Assembly (NCBI RefSeq): GCF_000244895.1 | Contig: NZ_CM001441.1 | Coordinates: forward strand, 5,495,417 to 5,559,416 | Direction: 5' to 3' | Source of the DNA: Desulfosporosinus youngiae DSM 17734 | GTDB lineage: Bacteria > Bacillota > Desulfitobacteriia > Desulfitobacteriales > Desulfitobacteriaceae | Length of the DNA: 64,000 bases | Part shown: one piece after another, positions 59,150-64,000 of the stretch | Layout: each line of letters starts with the position of its first letter | How positions within the stretch are numbered: position 1 is the stretch's first letter | Program-made: the position numbers and the translations under genes | The notes under the pieces: model-generated | Told to the model about the DNA's origin: nothing | What the model saw: the letters and a program-made list of their open reading frames with translations, nothing else | Databases searched by the model: none

Positions 59150-59991
59150 CTCGCTAAGATCACTCGGTCCCGGCCCGCTAAGTCCGGGAAAACCTGTGTT
59201 TCAAAACCCTTCATTCTAAACATAGTACAGACGGCTTCCGCCTGATCCCATCCAATTTCCATCAGAAGCTTACCTTGCGGGGTTAACAAAGGCCGTGCCT
59301 CTTCCGCTAAGCGGCGATAAAAATCCAACCCGTCCGGTCCTCCTAAAAAGGCTATAGAAGGTTCATGGAAAATCTCAGGAGCGCACTGCCCATAGTCTTC
59401 AGCAGAAACATAGGGAGGATTTGTAATAATATAGTCCCAATACTCGCCCTTAATAGGATCTGCAAAGTCACCTTCACGCCACTGAACCGGAACCCCTAAT
59501 CGTTCGGCATTTTGTCGGGCAACCTCTAACGCACCTGACGAAAGATCCGTTCCGACCACCTCCGCAGACGGACAATAATGAGCTATAGAAATGGCAAGAG
59601 CCCCGCTTCCGGTACACAAATCGGCAACCTTGATCAATCTGCCCTGCCCTTGTTCGTTTTCACTCTTGACAATTTCCAGCCACTTCTCAATCAGAATCTC
59701 GCTGTCTGCGCGCGGAATCAGCACCCTTTCATCAACATAAAATTCAAGCCCCATAAATTCCTGCCGTTTTAATATATATTGTAAGGGCTCATTCGCCGCA
59801 CGACGAAAAATAACCTTCCGGTAACTGGCTTCCTCTTGCTCTGACAAATTACGGTCCCACTCCAGGTAGAGCCGGTCCCGCCTTTTCTTTAAAACTTCAG
59901 CTAATAATAAGTCTGCGTCGAAGCGGGCATTTTCAATCCCTTTTTTTATAAGTTCACTCTCACCCCAACGCATACTGTCCCTTATCTTCAA
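59146..59991 (-). CDS. prmC: Release factor glutamine methyltransferase
   Basis: 281 residues. The N-terminal helical domain ends near 80; the methyltransferase domain has the SAM motif VADLCTGSGALAISIA and the catalytic NPPYVS. It methylates the Gln of the GGQ motif in RF1 and RF2, whose genes prfA (just upstream) and prfB are both in the window. Confidence 0.97.
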   Translation of the reverse strand: MKIRDSMRWGESELIKKGIENARFDADLLLAEVLKKRRDRLYLEWDRNLSEQEEASYRKVIFRRAANEPLQYILKRQEFMGLEFYVDERVLIPRADSEILIEKWLEIVKSENEQGQGRLIKVADLCTGSGALAISIAHYCPSAEVVGTDLSSGALEVARQNAERLGVPVQWREGDFADPIKGEYWDYIITNPPYVSAEDYGQCAPEIFHEPSIAFLGGPDGLDFYRRLAEEARPLLTPQGKLLMEIGWDQAEAVCTMFRMKGFETQVFPDLAGRDRVILAR

Positions 59992-60003
59992 CCCAAAAAA
60001 CCT

Positions 60004-60027
60004 CTATTCGATGTTCGAGATTCGTAC
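60004..60027. repeat. Short TTCGA-type repeat before prmC
   Basis: TATTCGATGTTCGAGATTCG contains three TTCG words with 7-8 base spacing, similar to the longer tract at 61172-61260. Confidence 0.35.
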
Positions 60028-60053
60028 TGTTAGTTTCTTTTATTCAGCAGGAG

Positions 60054-61124
60054 TTACTGAATCTCCTTTTTCAGCCGCTCTGCCTGGTCTGACGCACTGA
60101 GAGCCTGGATGATCTCTTCCAAATCCCCCGCCAGTATTGTCTCCAAGCGATGCAGGGTTAAGTTGATGCGATGGTCCGTCACCCTTCCCTGGGGAAAGTT
60201 GTAGGTTCGGATTCTCTCACTCCGGTCCCCTGTCCCTACTTGGCTTCGGCGTTCAGATGCCTGCTCACCGCTCGCTTCTTCTTGGGCCTTCTCTAAAATG
60301 CGGGCACGTAAAACGCGCAACGCCTTTTCTTTGTTCTTGAGCTGAGATTTTTCATCCTGGCAGGAGGCAATAATTCCGGTTGGCAGATGGGTAATACGCA
60401 CAGCCGATTGGGTCGTATTGACACACTGGCCGCCCGGCCCGCTCGAACAATAGATATCAATACGCAAATCGTTTGGATTGATGGTTACTTCCACCTCTTC
60501 TGCTTCAGGAAGAACAGCTACCGTGGCTGTAGAGGTATGAATCCTGCCTCCGGACTCCGTGGCCGGAATCCGCTGAACCCGGTGAACGCCGCTTTCAAAC
60601 TTTAATTTACTATAGGCTCCGTGCCCTTCCAGAAGGAAAATAATCTCCTTATATCCCCCTATATCAGAGTAACTGGCACTTAGCAGCTCGACTTTCCACC
60701 CCTGTCCTTCCGCGTAGCGGGTGTACATCTTATAAAGATCTCCAGCAAATAAGCCAGCCTCATCCCCGCCGGCTCCGGCTCGAATTTCCATAATGACGTT
60801 CTTCTCATCTAAAGGATCTTTAGGCAAGAGAAGAACCTGAATTTGAGCTTCTAATTCCTGAGACTGTTTTAATAATGCCTCCCGTTCCTGTTCAGCCATC
60901 TCCTGCAGATCAGAGTCCAATTTTTCCTTGAGCAGACTCTCCGTCTCCTCCAGTTCACGAAGTACTCCCTGATATTCTCTGAATGTTGTCACCAGATTGG
61001 TCATCCCAGCCTGAGCTTTAGCGTATTTTTGCCATTCACTCTGCTTAGCAATGATTTCAGGGTCACTGAGGAGCTCTGTTAATTCATCATATTTACGTTC
61101 TACTTCATAAAGTTTCTCTAACAT
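60054..61124 (-). CDS. prfA: Peptide chain release factor 1
   Basis: 356 residues. It ends translation at UAA and UAG. The recognition tripeptide PAT is in [10 protein letters not shown] and the GGQ loop is [16 protein letters not shown]. The ATG at 61124 lies 7 bases after GAGGTGTG; an upstream frame extension through the repeat tract is not likely coding. prmC follows 62 bp later. Confidence 0.98.
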   Translation of the reverse strand: MLEKLYEVERKYDELTELLSDPEIIAKQSEWQKYAKAQAGMTNLVTTFREYQGVLRELEETESLLKEKLDSDLQEMAEQEREALLKQSQELEAQIQVLLLPKDPLDEKNVIMEIRAGAGGDEAGLFAGDLYKMYTRYAEGQGWKVELLSASYSDIGGYKEIIFLLEGHGAYSKLKFESGVHRVQRIPATESGGRIHTSTATVAVLPEAEEVEVTINPNDLRIDIYCSSGPGGQCVNTTQSAVRITHLPTGIIASCQDEKSQLKNKEKALRVLRARILEKAQEEASGEQASERRSQVGTGDRSERIRTYNFPQGRVTDHRINLTLHRLETILAGDLEEIIQALSASDQAERLKKEIQ

Positions 61125-61171
61125 TTTTTCACACCTCAAAATTGCGTAAGTTCTTGACCTGAATCCATTAT

Positions 61172-61260
61172 ATCGAGGCGCGATGCGCAAGGTTCGAGGT
61201 TCGATCATAAAATTCGCCCTTCACACTTCGTGCTTCGTGCATCGAACATCGTGCCTCGCC
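61172..61260. repeat. Long TTCGAGG/ATCGTGC degenerate repeat tract
   Basis: The tract contains GGTTCGAGGTTCGATC, CTTCGTGCTTCGTGC and CATCGAACATCGTGCC, with words of 7-8 bases repeated and mutated. It lies in the rpmE-prfA gap and is the longest of several such tracts in the window. Confidence 0.6.
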
Positions 61261-61270
61261 AGCATTACGT

Positions 61271-61297
61271 AAAAAGCAGAGCTTGCGCTCTGCTTTT
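61271..61297 (-). terminator. Intrinsic terminator of rpmE
   Basis: Minus strand: AAAAGCAGAGC, GCAA, GCTCTGC, TTTTTAC. It starts 28 bp after the rpmE stop. Confidence 0.9.
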
Positions 61298-61324
61298 CCA
61301 CCAGCAACGACCGCAGGCCGTTGT

Positions 61325-61522
61325 TTACATCCCGTATTTCCTTTTGAACCGATCAACCCGTCCGCCGGCATCGACAAACCGCTGTACCCCGGTATAGAAG
61401 GGATGGCATTTTGAACAAATTTCCACTTTGATGTTTGATCGTGTGCTTCCTGTCGGGATCACTTCTCCGCAAGCACATGTCACTGTGGTTTGTTCATATT
61501 TTGGGTGAATTTTTTCTTTCAT
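61325..61522 (-). CDS. rpmE: 50S ribosomal protein L31
   Basis: 65 residues, the zinc-binding (C+) form of L31: CAC near residue 16 and CSKC near 37 (VTCACGEV and [12 protein letters not shown]). It stabilises contact between the subunits. ATG at 61522 follows AAGGTGAAGAC. It is a single-gene unit with its own terminator. Confidence 0.97.
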   Translation of the reverse strand: MKEKIHPKYEQTTVTCACGEVIPTGSTRSNIKVEICSKCHPFYTGVQRFVDAGGRVDRFKRKYGM

Positions 61523-61634
61523 GTCTTCACCTTCTTTCCCATTTGAATCGAGGCGCTCTTTTGTCGCACCTTGAATACAATTCCAGTCAACTCTTACTAT
61601 TTTAGCATAAAGAGCATTAAATGGTCAAGGATTG

Positions 61635-62606
61635 CTAGCAGCCTTTCATCGCATAACGAGGCTTTTTATCAAAACAGTGCCGTGCTTCGATAAAACGAAT
61701 GGTACCGGTCTTCCCCCGGGCTACCACGGTATGAGTCAATGCCCCTTTGGCTGTAAAGGTTACCCCTCGGACCAAGGGACCCTCTGTAATCCCAGTGGCA
61801 GCAAAAAAGACATCATCACCGCTTACCAGATCGTCCATCGTCAATAACTTATGAACGTCCTCAATCCCTAAGGCTTTGGCCCGAGCCACATCTTCCTCGT
61901 TTTCCGGCCAAAGACGCCCTTGCATTTCTCCCCCCATACAGCGGAGAGCCGCAGCGGCAAGAACTCCTTCAGGTGCCCCGCCAATTCCCATCATCATATC
62001 CACACCTGAATCTTCAAAGGCACAAGCCACTGCAGGAGAAACATCCCCATCTGTGATAAGACGGATTTTCGCCCCGCAAGCGCGCACATCCTGGATCAGC
62101 TTATGATGGCGCGGGCGGTCCATAATCACGACGGTTATATCTTCCATACGTTTGCCTAAGGCTTTGGCCACATTCGCTACGTTCTCGGCTACTGGCGCAT
62201 CTAAATTAATCTTTCCGACGGCAGCAGGGCCTACGGCAATCTTATCCATATACATATCGGGAGCATGAAGCAGGCAGCCCTTCTTGGCAATGGCCACAAC
62301 CGCTATTGCTCCTGCCATTCCTTTGGCAACAATATTTGTTCCTTCGAGAGGGTCAACCGCCACATCCAATTCAGGTTTATCTCCGTTTCCGACCCGTTCT
62401 CCAATGTAGAGCATGGGCGCCTCATCCATTTCCCCTTCACCAATGACCACCGTACCGTCCATATGAATGGTATCAAAAACGGCACGCATAGCTTCAACTG
62501 CCGCATTGTCTGCTGCTTCTTTATTCCCCATCCCTACCCAACGAGCTGAGGCCAGGGCCGCCGCTTCTGTTACCCGGGCAAATTCCATGGTAAGTTCTCT
62601 CTCCAA
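61635..62606 (-). CDS. glpX: Class II fructose-1,6-bisphosphatase
   Basis: 323 residues, GlpX family. Metal and phosphate motifs are VVIGEGEMDEAPMLYIGE and VDPLEGTNIVAKGMAGAI; YMDKIAVGP and GIGGAPEGVLAAAALRC follow. It hydrolyses fructose 1,6-bisphosphate in gluconeogenesis. TTG at 62606 is 8 bases after AAGGAGG. It follows fba and transaldolase genes. Confidence 0.97.
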   Translation of the reverse strand: MERELTMEFARVTEAAALASARWVGMGNKEAADNAAVEAMRAVFDTIHMDGTVVIGEGEMDEAPMLYIGERVGNGDKPELDVAVDPLEGTNIVAKGMAGAIAVVAIAKKGCLLHAPDMYMDKIAVGPAAVGKINLDAPVAENVANVAKALGKRMEDITVVIMDRPRHHKLIQDVRACGAKIRLITDGDVSPAVACAFEDSGVDMMMGIGGAPEGVLAAAALRCMGGEMQGRLWPENEEDVARAKALGIEDVHKLLTMDDLVSGDDVFFAATGITEGPLVRGVTFTAKGALTHTVVARGKTGTIRFIEARHCFDKKPRYAMKGC

Positions 62607-62813
62607 TTTCGTTTCCTCCTTAAAGTAAGCAAAACACTAAAACTATTTTTCCTTAATCATATAACACATTTAATCTCTATATATAACATTGTGACATACT
62701 TTTATGGGCTTTTCAACCATGGTTATACGCAAACTCTGTTGAATGCATAAAAGTTGGCATCAACTCATCTTATTCAGACAGGCTAATGCCAAATTATATC
62801 TTAAGAACAAAAT

Positions 62814-63452
62814 CTAACGTTTGTTCCAATCTGCTAAAAACTTTTCGATCCCCGTGTCTGTCAATGGGTGGCGAAAAAGTTGTCTTAATACCCCAAAAGG
62901 AACTGTCGCGAAATCTGCTCCTATTTTTGCTGATTCTGTTACATGAACCGGATTGCGAATACTTGCTGCAATCGTCATCGTTGAGATGTCATGAACTTGA
63001 AAAATCTCACATATGTCCGCCAATAAGTCCAGTCCATTCTCTCCGATATCATCTAACCGACCAAGAAAAGGACTGACATAAGTAGCACCTGCCCGCGCTG
63101 CCAGTAAAGCCTGGTTGGCAGTGAACACCAGGGTAACATTTGTTTTAATTCCTTCGGAACTCAACACTTTTGCAGTTTTCAGGCCGTCTTCAGTCATCGG
63201 AAGTTTAATGACGATATTTGAATGAATAGCAGCTAACACACGGGCTTCCTGCAGCATTCCTTTATGATCAAGCGCTATCACTTCGGCACTGATCGGGCCA
63301 TCGACAATCCCGGCCGCGATCCTAAGAAGTTCGTGAAAGTCCTTTCCTTCTTTAGCGACTAAACTGGGGTTTGTCGTCAAGCCGCCAATGACTCCCATAT
63401 CCCAAGCTTGCTTAATCTCTTCGATATTGGCAGAATCTAAAAAAAACTGCAT
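62814..63452 (-). CDS. Transaldolase / fructose-6-phosphate aldolase
   Basis: 212 residues, the short TalC/FSA type. [20 protein letters not shown], the [13 protein letters not shown] loop and the Schiff-base lysine in [16 protein letters not shown] are clear. Proteins of this length are mostly annotated as transaldolases in Firmicutes; the FSA reaction cannot be excluded. It follows fba by 22 bp. glpX comes after a 207-bp non-coding gap. Confidence 0.94.
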   Translation of the reverse strand: MQFFLDSANIEEIKQAWDMGVIGGLTTNPSLVAKEGKDFHELLRIAAGIVDGPISAEVIALDHKGMLQEARVLAAIHSNIVIKLPMTEDGLKTAKVLSSEGIKTNVTLVFTANQALLAARAGATYVSPFLGRLDDIGENGLDLLADICEIFQVHDISTMTIAASIRNPVHVTESAKIGADFATVPFGVLRQLFRHPLTDTGIEKFLADWNKR

Positions 63453-63474
63453 TCATCCACCTTCTTTCTAAAGT

Positions 63475-64000
63475 TTAGGCTTTCCCGTTACTGCCAAAAA
63501 TCCGGATTTTTTCACGGATTATTTCAGTCGCCGCCTCACGAGCCGGGCCTAACATTTTGCGCGGATCAATCTCTGCAGGGTTCCCGTCCAGTACCTGGCG
63601 CGCAGCTAATACAAAGGCTTCCCGGATATTTGTATCAATGTTGACTTTGCAGACGCCCCTGGAAATCGCTTCGCGAAGGGCATCCTCCGGTACTCCTGAA
63701 GAACCGTGCAGCACCAGCGGAGTTGAAACCCGTTCCCGGATTTGGGTTAGTCGTTCGAAGTCAAGTTTGGGAATTCCCTTGTATTGGCCATGGGCTGTTC
63801 CAATAGCAATCGCCAGGGCATCCACTTGAGTGGCTTTAACAAAGTACTCGGCTTCCGCAGGATCCGTGAACAATGCCTCCCGCTCACTGACCGTAATATC
63901 ATCTTCCGTCCCGCCGATTTTACCTAATTCAGCCTCTACGGAAACCCCTAAAAGCCGCACAGCTTCGATCACTTTGTTGGTTAAGGCAATATTTTCTTCC
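63475..64000 (-). CDS. fba: Class II fructose-bisphosphate aldolase (N-terminus beyond window)
   Basis: Only the C-terminal 174 residues are visible; the frame remains open to the right edge (ENIALTNKVIEA), so an apparent GTG start at 63972 is internal. Zinc and phosphate motifs are VEAELGKIGGTEDD, AIAIGTAHGQYKG, LVLHGSSGVPED and VCKVNIDTNIREAF. It cleaves fructose 1,6-bisphosphate into triose phosphates. It is followed by transaldolase and glpX. Confidence 0.95.
   Translation of the reverse strand, partial: EENIALTNKVIEAVRLLGVSVEAELGKIGGTEDDITVSEREALFTDPAEAEYFVKATQVDALAIAIGTAHGQYKGIPKLDFERLTQIRERVSTPLVLHGSSGVPEDALREAISRGVCKVNIDTNIREAFVLAARQVLDGNPAEIDPRKMLGPAREAATEIIREKIRIFGSNGKA

Noticed and set aside
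63475-63972. Short complete aldolase starting at GTG 63972
   Set aside because: The frame runs on without a stop to the window edge with family-typical sequence, and there is no ribosome binding site, so the GTG is an internal Val codon.

Overview
The window is a dense chromosomal segment of a spore-forming, Gram-positive, low-to-mid GC bacterium of the Bacillota. Gene content and order point to a Desulfitobacterium/Desulfosporosinus-type member (class Desulfitobacteriia). Sporulation genes (spoIID, a spoIIQ-like M23 gene, spoIIID, sigI/rsgI), TTG/GTG starts behind strong AGGAGG-type ribosome binding sites, and Bacillus-like synteny (atp operon, ywmB, murA, spoIID, spoIIQ, spoIIID, mbl; hpf, secA, prfB; ywlC, ywlE, rpiB, ywlG, glyA, upp) support this. 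Genus assignment is inference. All but two genes lie on the minus strand, so the native reading order runs from high to low coordinates.

From the right edge, in transcription order: sugar-phosphate enzymes (fba, transaldolase, glpX); translation genes (rpmE, prfA, prmC, ywlC/Sua5); mntP, ywlE, rpiB, ywlG, glyA, upp, a comEB-type dCMP deaminase and wecB; a complete F-type ATP synthase operon with two small AtpZ/AtpI-type genes in front; then the envelope and sporulation block ywmB, murA, spoIID, spoIIQ-like, spoIIID, mbl, a TagA/WecG glycosyltransferase, sigI and rsgI. Between spoIIQ and spoIIID lies a roughly 440-bp non-coding, GC-rich, highly structured segment ending in an intrinsic terminator. 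It is the best candidate here for an undescribed element (a structured RNA).

The middle part has a plus-strand family-4 glycosyltransferase, fabZ, an O-antigen-ligase-like membrane protein, a small anchored unknown protein, comFA/comFC, a zinc-ribbon protein, a DnaA-box cluster, a polar amino acid ABC transporter with a possible ArgR-type operator, a cold shock protein and hpf. An intact ISAs1-family insertion sequence with a 10-bp target duplication separates hpf from secA. Further left follow prfB (with its programmed +1 frameshift), a two-subunit transketolase, ftsE/ftsX, an M23 murein hydrolase, a CtpA-type protease, a P-loop ATPase, a plus-strand HDOD protein, an orphan substrate-binding lipoprotein, uvrB/uvrA, a HAD phosphatase, an FMN-dependent alpha-hydroxy-acid oxidoreductase, a B12-binding radical SAM protein and the start of another solute-binding lipoprotein.

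Most of the window is housekeeping: DNA repair, secretion, division and cell wall, energy conservation and translation termination. Accessory signals are limited to the insertion sequence, several palindromic or degenerate intergenic repeats, and the structured non-coding locus at 40404-40846. No tRNA, rRNA or CRISPR array was seen.
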